From NCBI GenBank assembly GCA_023548195.1, contig JAJHZJ010000009.1, positions 6,966,215-7,030,214 on the forward strand: a stretch of 64,000 bases of DNA, in the 5' to 3' direction. Below the pieces are notes generated by a model. It was given only the letters and a program-made list of their open reading frames with translations, was not told where the DNA came from and made no database searches. Positions 44,129-54,869 of the stretch are shown here, in pieces. Source of the stretch: Bettongia penicillata ogilbyi. Its lineage: Eukaryota; Chordata; Mammalia; Diprotodontia; Potoroidae. A program made the translations under genes and the position numbers. Position 1 is the first letter of the stretch. The number at the start of each line of letters is the position of its first letter.

Positions 44129-44961
44129 GAGGGGGCAGAGCCAAGATGGCGGAGTAGAAGGACGCACGTTTACGAGCTCCGAAACCAAAGCCCATAGAAT
44201 TAATGTAAAAAGAGACCCCCATAACTTCTGGGTCAATACAAGGTATGCAGAAACGGAGTGGAAGAGATTTCCGTGCCAGAGAGCCCTGAAGAGCCATCCC
44301 AGGGGTCCGTCGCGCCCTGGAAAGCGGACCCCACCGCAACGCTGCCCTGGCCGCGGCCCCAGAGAAGCTGACCGAAGCAGGCTTCAGGGATGGAAGCTCC
44401 GGCAGCCGGGAAAGTCCCTCCGCCCACAGAAGCTACAGGTCAGTGAGAAAGAAGGCTGGGCTAGAGGAGGGGAGCGGAGCGTCCCAGTGACTCGGACCCC
44501 CTCGGGAGGAAGCGGCGGCGGCAGAGACAGGGGCAGGAAGCAGCGGAGGTTGAGGGGTGGGTGGCGGCTGAAGCGGCAGCGGCCCGGGACTCAGGAATCC
44601 CCCAGCAGCAGACAGGATCTTCATTACGGAAGGTTTCTGCATAAAACTTGAGGGAGCTGAGCCTGGGAGACGGCCCTGCCCCCACCCCGCTCTATTACTG
44701 AAGGCTTCTGCATAAAGCCCCTGAGGGAACTGAGCTTGGGAGGTGGGCCCCCCACCCCGCCCCCACCCGCTCCATTCCTGAAAGTCTCTGCATAAAGCCC
44801 CTGAGGGAACTGAGCCTGGGAGGCGGCCCTGCCTCCACTCCAGCACCAGAACTAAAGCTTGCCGCGGAAAGCCCATTTGAATCTCAGAGGCCAAGCACTA
44901 GCTGGGCGGATCCAGGCGGGGGTGGAAAGGAATCTCAGAAGTCAAGTAACTGGCTGGGAAA
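44129..44961 (+). promoter_or_regulatory. HAL1 5' leader / internal promoter candidate (H6)
   Basis: CpG-rich leader, unlike the AT-rich surroundings. It contains ccaagatggcgg at 44141-44152, the YY1-type motif found near the start of mammalian L1 elements, and the tandem units. By analogy with L1 it may drive internal transcription; no direct evidence here. Confidence 0.55.
44622..44840 (+). repeat. HAL1 5'-leader tandem units, three copies (H6)
   Basis: Units at about 44622-44691, 44692-44771 and 44772-44840. Each has 'tctgcataaa', 'ctgagggaactgagc' or a close variant, and a C-rich end. The second carries an extra C-rich stretch. Comparable in concept to the monomers of mouse L1 promoters. 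Confidence 0.8.
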
Positions 44962-46062
44962 ATGCCTAGAAAAGGGAAGAAAAATAAGACTATAGAGAGT
45001 TTTTTCCAACAAATGCAAATGATCCTGACATTCGGATCTGATGACGAGGATGTATTCCTGCCATCAGGGAAAGACGTGGAGGGCGGGGCCTCAGTACCCC
45101 AGACACCCCAGGGGGGTGGCGGGTGGGCTCAGGCCTTGGAAGAGCTCAAAAAGGATTTTGAAAAGCAAGTTAGACAGGTGGAGGAAAAACTGGGAAGAGA
45201 AATGACAGAGATGCAAGAAAAGTATGAAAAGTGGGTCAACACCTTGGTAAAGGAGACCCAAAAAAATGCTGAGGAAATTAACACCTTGAAAAATAGGCTA
45301 ACTCAATTGGCAAAAGAGGTTCAAAAAGCCAATGAGGAGAAGAATGCTTTCAAAAGCAGAATGAGCCAAATGGAAAAAGAGGCTCAAAAGCTCACTGAAG
45401 AGAATAGTTCTCTCAAAATTAGAATGGAACAGATGGAGTCTAATGACTTTACAAGAAACCAAGAAATCACCAAACAAAACCAAAAGAATGAAAACATGGA
45501 AGAGAATGTGAAATATCTCATGGGAAAAACAACTGACCTGGAAAATAGATCCAGGAGAGACAATTTAAAAATTATGGGACTACCTGAAACTCATGATCAA
45601 AAAAAGAGCCTAGACATCATCTTCCATGAAATTATCAAGGAAAACTGCCCTGACATTCTAGAACCAGAGGGCAAAATAAGTATTGAAAGAATCCATCGAT
45701 CACCACCTGAAAGAGATCCAAAAAGAGAAACTCCTAGGAACATTGTGGCCAAATTCCAGAACTCCCAGCTCAAGGAGAAAATCTTGCAAGCAGCTAGAAA
45801 GAAACAATTCCAGTACTGTGGAAATACAATCAGGATAACCGAAGATCTAGCAGCTTCTACATTAAGGGATCGAAGGGCGTGGAATAGGATATTCCAGAAG
45901 GCAAAGGAACTAGGACTCAAACCAAGAATCACCTACCCAGCTAAACTGAGTATAATACTTCAAGGGAAAATATGGTCTTTCAATGAAACAGAGGACTTCC
46001 AATCATTCTTAATGAAAAGACCAGAGCTGAAAAGAAAATTTGACTTTCAAACACAAGAATGA
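44962..46062 (+). CDS. HAL1 ORF1 protein, intact (H6), 366 aa
   Basis: L1-type ORF1 protein: a nucleic-acid-binding chaperone that coats element RNA as a coiled-coil trimer. Layout: basic N-terminus (residues 1-10), acidic segment (about 26-40), long coiled coil (about 58-185, with EEKLGREM at 74-81 and LKNRLTQLAKEVQ at 109-121), RRM starting at LENRSRRDNLKIMGL (193-207) and running to about 285, and C-terminal domain (286-366, with RRAWNRIF at 304-311 and ITYPAKLSIIL at 323-333). The start codon is conserved in context in H1 to H5. Length is slightly above human L1 ORF1p (338 aa). No ORF2 follows, so any mobility would require an enzyme in trans. The frame is free of stops, in contrast to the other five copies; expression is unknown. 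Confidence 0.9.
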   Translation: MPRKGKKNKTIESFFQQMQMILTFGSDDEDVFLPSGKDVEGGASVPQTPQGGGGWAQALEELKKDFEKQVRQVEEKLGREMTEMQEKYEKWVNTLVKETQKNAEEINTLKNRLTQLAKEVQKANEEKNAFKSRMSQMEKEAQKLTEENSSLKIRMEQMESNDFTRNQEITKQNQKNENMEENVKYLMGKTTDLENRSRRDNLKIMGLPETHDQKKSLDIIFHEIIKENCPDILEPEGKISIERIHRSPPERDPKRETPRNIVAKFQNSQLKEKILQAARKKQFQYCGNTIRITEDLAASTLRDRRAWNRIFQKAKELGLKPRITYPAKLSIILQGKIWSFNETEDFQSFLMKRPELKRKFDFQTQE

Positions 46063-46192
46063 GAAGAAGCATGAAAAAGGAAACAGCAAAGAGAAGTCTT
46101 AAGGGACTTACCAGAAGTGAACTGTTTACATTCATACAGGGAAAGACAATATTTCTAACTCTTAAAACTTTTCAGTATCTGGGTAGTTGGTG

Positions 46193-46255
46193 GGACCACA
46201 CATACACATGTACACGCATGCACACACATACACACATGCACACACATACAGAGAT
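46193..46255. repeat. (CA)n microsatellite inside H6
   Basis: Interrupted CA/CATG tract about 130 bp after the ORF1 stop. Confidence 0.9.
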
Positions 46256-47127
46256 AGAGAGCACAGGTTGAACTGAATAGGATGGGACCATACCTTAAAA
46301 GAAATTAAGGTAAATGGTGAGAGAGAAATGTAGTGGGAGGAAAGAGGGGGAAATGGAAGGGGGTAACTATATGTCATTTAAGAGGCAGGTAGGAGTTTTT
46401 TTTAGTGGAGGGAAAAAGAGGAGAGCTGAGAAAAAAAAAACAAAACAAGAAGCTTACCCTCATCACATTTGACTAAACGAAGGAGTGAAATGCACACTCA
46501 TTTTGGTATGAAAACCTATCTTACAGTATAAGAAAGTGGGGGAGAAGGAGATATTGCAAGGTGGGGGGATGATGGAAGGGAGGGCAATGGGAGGAGGGAG
46601 CAATTTGAAGTCAACACTTGGGGAGGGACAGCATCAAAAGACAGAAGAGAAACAATGAGGGGCAGGTTAGGAGGGATGGTAATCCAGTTAGTCTTACACA
46701 ACATGACTATCAGGGAGGTCATTTGCAAAACTACACAGATATGGCCTATATTGAATTGCCTGCCGTCCCAAAGGGAATAGGTGGGGAGGGAGGGATGTGG
46801 AGAATTTGGAACTCAAAGCTTTAGGAACAACTGTTTAGTATTGTTGTTGCAACTAGGAAAGAAGACATACAGTTAAGGAGGAATAGAAAGTCATCTGGCC
46901 CTACAGGAGAAAAGAGAAGATGGAGACAAGAGAAGGGAGGGATGACAGAAGAGAGGGCAGATTGGAGATAGGGAAAATTAGATTGCTTGGGGTATTGGGG
47001 TGGTGGGAGGGGATAAAAGGGGAGAAAATTTGGAACCCAAAAATTTGTGAAAATGAATGTAAAAAGTTAAATAAATAAAAAAATTTTTTTTAAAATAAAT
47101 AAATAAATAAAATAGGATCAGAGGGTA

Positions 47128-47490
47128 AAATAGAAATGGAAAAAATTCACTGATTACCTCCTGAAAGAGATCCCAAAAGGAAAACTACTAGGAGTATTGT
47201 AGCCAAATTCCAGAGTTCCCAGGTCATGGAGAAAATATTGCAGACAGCCAGTAAGAAACAATTCAAGTACTGTGGAAATACAATCAGGATACCACAGTAT
47301 TTAGCAGCTTCTACACTAAGGGATCAAAAGGCTTGGAATAGGATATTCCAGAGGTCAAAGAAGATGAGACTAAAATCAAGAATCACCTACCCAGCAAAAC
47401 TGAGTATAATACTTCAGGAGAAAAATGGAATTTCAATGAAATAGAGGATTTCCAAGTATTCCTGTTGAAAAGATCAGAACTGAAATAGAA
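47128..47490 (+). pseudogene. HAL1 ORF1 remnant (H5), 3' part
   Basis: Resumes with the segment after 'gagggtaaaatag'. The open part 47226-47444 (72 codons) covers the C-terminal domain (AASTLRDQKAWNRIFQ, ITYPAKLSIIL). The reading is then lost before the end of the protein. Confidence 0.8.
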
Positions 47491-47639
47491 AATTTTGACT
47501 ATCATATACCAGAATCAAGAGAAACATGAAAATGCAAACAGGAAAGAGAAACCTTAAGGAACTCATTAAAGTTGAACTGTTTATATTCCTACATGGAAAG
47601 ATGTTATTTGTAACTCATGAGACCTTTTTCAGTATTAGG

Positions 47640-47805
47640 GTAGTTAGAAGGAATACACACACATATACACACATATACACATATATGTAGGTGTGTATGA
47701 GTATGTATGTATGTGTATATTATATATGTGTAGGTATGTATACATACATGTTTGTATGTGTATCACATACATATACATATATGTATATATACACACATAG
47801 ACAGA
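47640..47805. repeat. CA/TA microsatellite inside H5
   Basis: Expanded and interrupted dinucleotide tract at the usual position after ORF1. Confidence 0.9.
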
Positions 47806-48646
47806 GGGGCACAGGGTGAGCTGAATATGAAGGGAGAATATCTAAAAAAAATAAAATTTGCTATTAATGGAATATACTAGGAGTAAGCAAAAGGGAGAGG
47901 TTGAATGTAGCCAGTCATCTCATGTGAAAGAGGGAAGAAAAAGCTTTTACAATGGAGGAGAAGAGGGGGCAGATGAAAGGAATTAATTGAGCCTTGCTCT
48001 TATTGGATTTGGCTTAAGAAGGGAATAGCACACTCAATTGGATATAAAAAGCTATTTTACCCTGCAGGAAGGCAAGAGGGAAGGGGACAGGAGAGGAAAG
48101 ATAATAGAAGGGACAGCAATTTGGGGAAAGGGATAATCAGAAGTAAACACTATTGTGGGAGGACAGGTCAAAGGAGAGAATGGAATAAATGAAGGGCAGG
48201 ATAGGACAGAGGGAAATGTGGTTAGTCTTTTACAACATAAATATTATGGAAGTGCTTTGAATTGCTACACATGTATGACCTATATTGAATTGCTTGTTTT
48301 CTCAATGAGGGTGGATGGGGAGGGAGGGAGAGAATATGGAACTCAAAACTTTAAGAATGAATGTTAAAAATTATTTTAGCATGCAACTGGAAATTAAGCT
48401 ATATGGGCAATGAAGTATAGAAATCTGTTTTGCCCTACAGGAAAATAGAGGGGAGGAATGGAAGAAGTGTGGGTAATAGAAGGGAGCACAGACTCCAGGA
48501 AGGGGTGGATGGAGTGCATGTTGTCCTGGGGTCAGGGGTGGGGAGAGATGGGGAGAAAATTTTGAATTCAAATTCTTGTGGAAGTGAATGTTAAGAACTG
48601 CAAAATAAATAAATTATATATAAAAATAATTGAGATATGAAAAAAA

Positions 48647-48857
48647 AGAAAATTGGCTTGGGAGCCCTGGAGCTCTGAGTTCAAGTTCTGTCTTTTGATC
48701 ACATACGAGCTGTGATCTTTGATCAATTACTTAACCTCTCTGTGTTCTAGGCAAGTCTATAATGCTGTAAGTTGTAGTGAAGTTATTCTCTTGTGTTAAT
48801 GGAGACTTCTTTCACCTGGGAGTTCCCTAGACTACAGAAATCATGGGTCTAGTCCTT
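48647..48857 (+). mobile_element. marsupial CORE-SINE split by H5, 3' part
   Basis: Starts with the duplicated agaaaattggcttggg and continues the SINE: 'gagctctgagttcaagttc' B-box region, 'aggcaagtctataatgctg' and 'cacctgggagttccctag'. The same 3' part is in the SINE at 31778. Confidence 0.8.
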
Positions 48858-49039
48858 ATCCTTTAGTAGGATAGATAGTTGAGAGGGAAATAAATTCAGT
48901 TCTCCCTTAATTTAAAAACATCAAGAAATAACAAAATGTTTCTCTTGACCCTATTAGTCTTTCAAGTTGTTGAAAGTTATCCTCTCTACTGCAAAACTTT
49001 CAGAAGAGTAATGTGAATTCCTTCCCTCCTTTCATTAAT

Positions 49040-50530
49040 CACCATGCCTACTTACTCCCCACCACTATGCAATCTGATTTCTGTACTCACAAGACTACAA
49101 ATTCTCTCCCTTATTATCACTGACCACTTAATTCCTAGTTCAATGGTCTTTGGAAGACCTCAGTATTATCTTTCTGCAGTATTGGGTGCTATTGTCTGTC
49201 CCCATCTTCTTGCCATTCTCTTTCCTTTTGGGTTCTATGACATTGCTGTCTTTTGATTCTTCTACTTTCCTGACCTCTTCAACTGTCTCCTTTGATGTAT
49301 CTTCTTTTTGCTTTGGACATTCGAAGATGGATATTCTTGGAGGATGTGTCCCTATTCTTTCTCTCTACATTTTCTTTATAGGAGATCTCATTTACTTGAT
49401 GCTGATGTGTCCTGACATTTCATGTTCAACTCTGATCATTTTTTTGGATCCCAGTTCCACATTTTAAGTTGTCTTTTGGACTTCTCTACAAGAAGGTACA
49501 ACAGAAACATCAAACTCAATGTATCAAACAATGAAGTATTTATTAAGAGATTACCAAATTTAGTAACTGCAGTCATTTTCCTTTAAGTGTTCTTCCTCAT
49601 AATGTCCCTATTTCTGTTAAAGATACCACCACCCATCCTTCCAATTTCTCAAAGTTTGAAACTTCAGAATCATTTCTTCCTCATCCTTCACTCAATTTAC
49701 TGATTGCCATGTACTGTTAGTTCTACCTCCGTAATAGTTTTTTTTATCCATCTTCTCTTTCCACACATACAGCCTATTTCCAGCCCTTGTTTTGTCTTGC
49801 CTTGACTATTACTACAACCTCCCAATTGGCCGTCCTGCCTCGACTCTCTCCCCTTTACAATCCTTTCCCCTCACAGCTGTTAAAGTAACATTCCTAATAT
49901 ATCTGCAATGTCTCTCTTTTGCACAAAAATCTTCAGTGACTCTCCATCATTTACATGATAAAATACAAGCTTTTTAGTCTGCATGCAAGTCCCTCCATGA
50001 TGTGACTCAAGTCTACTTTACTACTCTTATTTGATACTATCTCCCTCCACATTTATGGTCGTTGTTCAGTCGTTTCAGTCATGTCTGACTCTGTGTGAGC
50101 TCATTTGGAATTTTCTTGACAAAGATACTGGAATGGTTTGCCATTTCTTTCTCCAGCTCATTTTACAGATGAGAAAACTGAGGCAAACAGGGTTAAATGA
50201 CTTGCTCAGGGTCACACAGGTAGTAAGTGTCTGAGGTCAGATTTGAACTCAGGAAAAGGAGTCTTCCTGACTCCAGGACCAGGCACTCTAGCTGCCCTTC
50301 CCTCCACATACTTTATATTTCAGTCAAACTAAATGACTACCTAGTTTCAAGGCAGATTCTTCTCCTTCATCTTTCTTGATGCCTGGACTAGACATTTCTC
50401 TTTATATATGTTGATGTCTTTCTTATCCTACAAGGTCTAGCTTGGGTGATACTTCTTCTATAATACTTTTCCTGCCCTTTCCTACTAAAAATAATCACTA
50501 TTACTTTAGACCTCAGTTGATTCTATTTTT
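49040..50530 (+). mobile_element. L2 LINE, RT side through 3' region, with a later SINE inside
   Basis: Sense L2. The region 49150-49467 matches the L2 RT-side text (a 105-codon open remnant), followed by 'tgactattactacaacctcc', 'gccgtcctgcctcgactctc' and 'gtgactctccatcattt'. The CORE-SINE at 50059-50298 lies inside. Stops throughout. Confidence 0.65.
50059..50298 (-). mobile_element. CORE-SINE with RTE/BovB-like tail
   Basis: 'gttgttcagtcgtttcagtc' tail complement to 'ctctagctgccc' head complement; well preserved. Confidence 0.88.
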
Positions 50531-50634
50531 GACTTCTGTGCACTCAACAGATACTAGCAAACCATTTTTATTATTTTAATATATGTTGCCCCTGTCCCCT
50601 CCCCTCTTTCTATAAGCTCTTTATCAGCTCAGGG

Positions 50635-51100
50635 AATTGCAATAGTCTACCGAGGGGTCTGCCTGCCTCAAGTCTTCCCCTGTTCCAACCCATTCTCTAT
50701 TCAGACACTAAAGTGATTTCTCAAAATACTGGTCTGATGATGTCAACCCCAACTCCATCTCTCAGTTCTGGGTATTTTCGCTGGCTGTCCTTTATGTCTG
50801 GACTATTCTCCTTCCTCTCCTGAACTACTGACCTCCTTGGCTTTCTCTAAGTCCCAACTAAAGTCCCACCTTCTTGGAAGCCTTCCCCAGCCCATCTTAA
50901 TTCTAGTGCTCTCTCTTTGCTAATTATTTCCTATTTATCTTATAAATGGCTTACTTTGTATATATTTGTTTGTATGTTGTTCCCCCATTAACATTACCTT
51001 GATCGCAGAGACTGTTCTTTGCCTTTTTTTGTATCTCCAGTGCTTAACAGAGTGCTTGACACACAGTAGGTGCTTAATAAATGTTTATTGATTGTTTAAG
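50635..51100 (+). mobile_element. L2 LINE, 3' end
   Basis: A second L2 3' section: 'gcaatagtctaccgaggggtc', 'cctccttggctttctctaag', then the terminal 'gcttaacagagtgcttgac' and 'aggtgcttaataaatg'. It repeats text already met at 49.8 kb, so it is a separate insertion or a duplication. Confidence 0.75.
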
Positions 51101-51159
51101 GCCAGGGCTCTCATTTCATCTTTATGTTCCCAGTGCCTACTATGGTACCATATGTACAG

Positions 51160-51764
51160 ATACCTGACCATTATTGGTTCAATTAATTTCATTCTCTGCC
51201 ACCATGCAGTTTGGTACTGAGAGTTCTCTGAAATAAAGCTTTTCTGATAAATAATGGATAGCTGCCACACCAGTCTCCTGCTGTGCACTTCCCCTAGACA
51301 TGCCCAGCTTTAGGGAGATCATATTTTAGCTAGTAATTCAGTTCACATTTTACTGTTTGTTTTTCTGAACTTCTAGGTTGACTAACAAGGCCACAGGATA
51401 AAATTATCTCCATTCATTTGATGTCACTCAGATTTGAGGAAAATATGAAAGGTCATCATGGCACTTTTGTCAAAGGGCTTTGCTAATGCTGCCTTTGAAC
51501 TATGTCTTCTCCAATTTCACTGTCGTCTGATGAACTGATAGTGGTTGTTAGGCTAGAGCTGCCCACACAGCAATTTGGGTTCAAGCTTCAGGATGGGAAA
51601 ATGAAACCCTAAGAAACCAACACTCTGGTGTTACATAAAAATGATTTACTATAGTAAAAATATCTTTAGTCAGCCATACTTGGATATTTTTGTAGACCCA
51701 TAATTTCAATGTGGATACAATTTCTACTGGTGTAAATCATAATCCATCCAGGTCCTCTCATTGG
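51160..51764. other. no recognised feature
   Basis: Nothing recognised except a trace of an L2 tail at its left edge (51105-51160). Confidence 0.35.
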
Positions 51765-51978
51765 AAAATAGCATGGTGCAGTGGAAAATATCCTGGCCCT
51801 GGAGTAAGAGGACTTGAATTCAAATCCTGCCTTGGATGTTTATTGCCTATGTAATCTTGGCAAGTCACATAATCTTCCTAGATCTCAATTTTCTTATCTG
51901 TTAAATCAAGGGCTAAATCTGGTGGTCTCTAGGTTCCTTCTAGATCTAAGTCTTGTTTATGATTCTTGCCTATTCCTC
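51765..51978 (+). mobile_element. tRNA-headed MIR-like SINE
   Basis: 'agcatggtgcagtggaaaat', 'cttgaattcaaatcctgcc', 'ttggcaagtcacataatct'. Confidence 0.7.
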
Positions 51979-52024
51979 CACAAAGGATCTACCCAATGTG
52001 CTGGAGACAATTTCCTGGGCCTTT

Positions 52025-52375
52025 AAATGTTTTATTTATTTATTTGATTCTGAACTTGAGAAATAAAACAAGTGTCTCCATAACATGATAGAATAAGAAA
52101 AAAAGTTATTGTATATGAAACTGCAAATCTATTATGTACAGTTGTCATTCCTTTTAAGTGTATAATAAAGTTATCCTACAATTTTCTTTTTCTTTTTTCT
52201 TTTCTCCCTCCCAATCCCACCCTAAAGATGGCATTTTGTGGATACCAATGTGGCTTGGCAGCTATCTAATTCATCTCTTCCTCTCTATTTGTCAAGTATA
52301 AAGCAATATACCAAAGCAATGAACACAGAAAAAAATGAAAACTAAATAAAAGAGAATACTGTCTATCAATAATCT
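52025..52375 (-). mobile_element. possible L1 3'-UTR fragment
   Basis: 'caaatctattatgtacagttg' through 'ttctccctcccaatccc' parallels 5040-5230. Tentative. Confidence 0.35.
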
Positions 52376-52533
52376 TACTCAGACTTTTACAAAAATGGCT
52401 AGAACAAGCCATCAATAATTCCAAGTTAATATTGCTAATAATTCTGTAAACAAAGTAGCTAGGGTCCCCTGACCAGTTTTTGGAATTTTAGAACATCTAG
52501 CCTTCTCTTCCTGCAAAACTATTAGGGAATTCT

Positions 52534-52859
52534 CTATCTTTTAAAAATTAATTAGTTCATTTTCAGTTTTCAACATTCACTTCCATAAGATTTTGAGTTT
52601 TGAGTTTTCTCCTCCTCCTTTTCCTCTCCCTTCTCAAGACAGTGTGCAGCATGATACAGGCTCTACTTATACATCCATATTAAACATATTTTCACATTAG
52701 TCATGATGGAAAGAAGAATTAGAACTAGTGAGAGGAACCACGAGAAAGAAGAAACAAAGCAACGGAAGAAAAGGAGAGAAAATAGTCTGCCTCCATCTGC
52801 ATTCAGACTTCTGGATGTAGATAGCATTTTCCATGGTGAGTCTTTTGGATTTGCTTAGA
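52534..52859 (-). mobile_element. L1, short 5'-truncated copy
   Basis: Flanked by agggaattct (52524-52533 and 52860-52869). The minus strand ends in the L1/HAL1-type tail (complement of 'cagttttcaacattcacttc') and shows the same 3' UTR order as the L1 at 41.1-41.4 kb. Confidence 0.75.
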
Positions 52860-53213
52860 AGGGAATTCTTCTCTTGAGGTAAAATTTCTTTTTGGTGGCC
52901 TTTGTTTTTTTCCGTTGGAAAAAAAATGAGAGTGGGGTAAAACAAACTCGATTTCACCCCACAGAAAAAGTAGAAGAACCAAAGGACTCATGGGAATCTG
53001 AAAGCAGAGGCTGAACATACATAAAACACTCACAATAGCTCTCCTTGGAAAAAAAAATGAATTTGAGGTTGCTATTAGCATAGTCCATTGATATTCCTGG
53101 GAGTTGCTAGATCTCTCAGTCTTGTGTAGAAATTCCTAGACTTATTGTGACCCCAGAAATTTTGATCCCCTACATTTTGGAAGGAAAATTGCCTTGGGGA
53201 TGCTAGAACATTG

Positions 53214-53412
53214 GCATTGTTCAGTCATTTCAGCCATGTCCAACTCTTTGAGACCCCATTTGGGATTTTCGTGGCAAAGATACTGAAGTGGTTTGCCATT
53301 TCCTTCTCCAGTTCATTTTATAGTTGGGGAAATTGCCCAAGGTCACATAACTAGTAAGTGTCTGCGGCAAGATTTAAACTCAGGAAGATGAGTCTGACCT
53401 TAGGCTGTCTTT
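53214..53412 (-). mobile_element. CORE-SINE with RTE/BovB-like tail, head missing
   Basis: 'cattgttcagtcatttcagc' to 'aactcaggaagatgagtc'; the head side is lost. Confidence 0.75.
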
Positions 53413-53863
53413 TTCACATCAGATCTGCACAACTTTATCAATTAGGAGCAATTTGATAAGGACCTGTTACCCCTTACCTACTTCTGCAGGGAGATTGTAA
53501 GTTTTCTCCAAGATGTGCCACTACTCAGCTCTACCCAGTGACTGCTCAGCAACCACTACTACCGAATCAGTTTTGTGAACTGAAAGTCAGTCTTCTGATA
53601 TCTCAAGTGAATGAATTCTTGGGCATCCCTAAGATTAGTTCAGTTCTCCAAATCTCCATTTTCTAACTGGAAAACTGTCCTTCTTTAGCTGATATGTGAG
53701 ATTCTAAAACTCTTATGTTTTCCACAAGGCAACCCTCAAGGCTATTGTTGACTAAGAAATCTGCATTTTCTGATTTGAAGGCTTGCTTCTGGTGTGATAC
53801 TGAATAAAAAACCAAATGCCTCCAATCTCTATAAAGAAGTGAAGGTTCAAAAACATTTTTCAT

Positions 53864-54100
53864 GGGACAGCTAGGTAGCACAGTGGATAGAGTGCCAGAG
53901 CTAGAGTCTGGAAGACTCATATTCCCAAGTTCAAATCTGGCCTCAGACACTTACGTAGCTTTGTGACCCTTAACCCTGTTTTCCTCAGTTCCTCATCTGT
54001 AAAATGAGCTGGAGAAGAAAATGACAAACCACTTCAGAATTTTTTGCCAAGGAAACCCCAATTGGGGTTATGAAAAATCAGATAGGACTGAAGAAGTCCA
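53864..54100 (+). mobile_element. CORE-SINE with RTE/BovB-like tail
   Basis: 'gggacagctaggtagcacag' head, 'aagttcaaatctggcctc', 'ctgtaaaatgagctggag', 'ccaattggggttatgaaaa'. Confidence 0.85.
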
Positions 54101-54689
54101 TGAACTACTCTCTTGGACTGAGTGTACAAGCACATGTCTGCATTTGCCATGTGTTTCAGCAGGAACTCTATTATTGTGTTGGTCTATCTTTTAGGCCAGA
54201 AAAATGCATTGTCAGGAAATTTCCATTCAGGAAAACACATATCTATGCCTACCATGACCTTTTGCTGCAAGTCCCCATTGATTGTTCCTGTTTGGGGAAA
54301 GAGAGAATTATACATGCCACCCTCCCTTCCCAAATTCTTGGAGGAATATCCCAAAGGTGAAAAAGCAAAAGATCAAAAGTTGAACAGAAATTAGCCTTTT
54401 TCTTAAGCATAGTTTCTAAGTAAAGTCAGGCTCTCCACTTCCTTTAGAGATTATTTACCTGGGATCCTGCTCCTTGGAGACCATTCAGGTTTTGTTCTTT
54501 CCCTAGAGATGTGAATTTGGAATAAAAAGAATTAGGGGGTGTTCTATACCTTAGCCCTTAGCTTCACACACATTTTCTAATCCCATTTCTCTGGGCTCCC
54601 AACTGTGTGTCTTCCAGTCTCCTTATGGTCTCATATATACCATGTATATCTCCACCTACAGCTCTCTGGTTTTGTCACTTTTCTTCTTT

Positions 54690-54835
54690 GCACACATCAA
54701 AATGCTTTAAAAGAACAACTCAAGTATCACCTCCTCCATTAAGCCTTCCCAGACTACTCTTGCATTGATTCCTAAGGTCCTTCGGCACATTTAGTCTATA
54801 CTATAGAGTTGAACATTTGCCTATATACTATTTTA
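54690..54835 (+). mobile_element. L2 LINE fragment
   Basis: 'aactcaagtatcacctcctcc' and 'aagccttcccagactactc'. Confidence 0.6.
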
Positions 54836-54869
54836 CATTTATTAAGTCAATAGACAGCAACAATAATGA

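Larger units (their letters stand above)
44129..47116 (+). mobile_element. HAL1 copy H6 (young, near full length), inserted into H5
   Basis: About 2.99 kb: GC-rich leader starting 'gggggcagagccaagatgg', three tandem leader units, intact 366-codon ORF1, then about 1.05 kb of non-coding 3' region with a CA tract (about 46193-46250), purine/G-rich tracts and two L1-like tail modules, and an AAAT-rich tail. Target duplications at 44118-44128 and 47117-47127. No ORF2. The best-preserved member in the window. Confidence 0.94.
42948..48646 (+). mobile_element. HAL1 copy H5 (old), inserted in a SINE and split by H6
   Basis: Flanked by a perfect 16-bp duplication, agaaaattggcttggg (42932-42947 and 48647-48662). 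5'-truncated: it starts in the old-subfamily leader at a point matching about 2628 of H1. ORF1 starts at 43413, is cut at 44128 by H6 and resumes at 47128 to about 47490. The 3' region holds a CA/TA microsatellite (about 47655-47800), purine tracts, two L1-like tail modules (near 48300-48370 and 48550-48600) and an A-rich tail. Confidence 0.92.
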
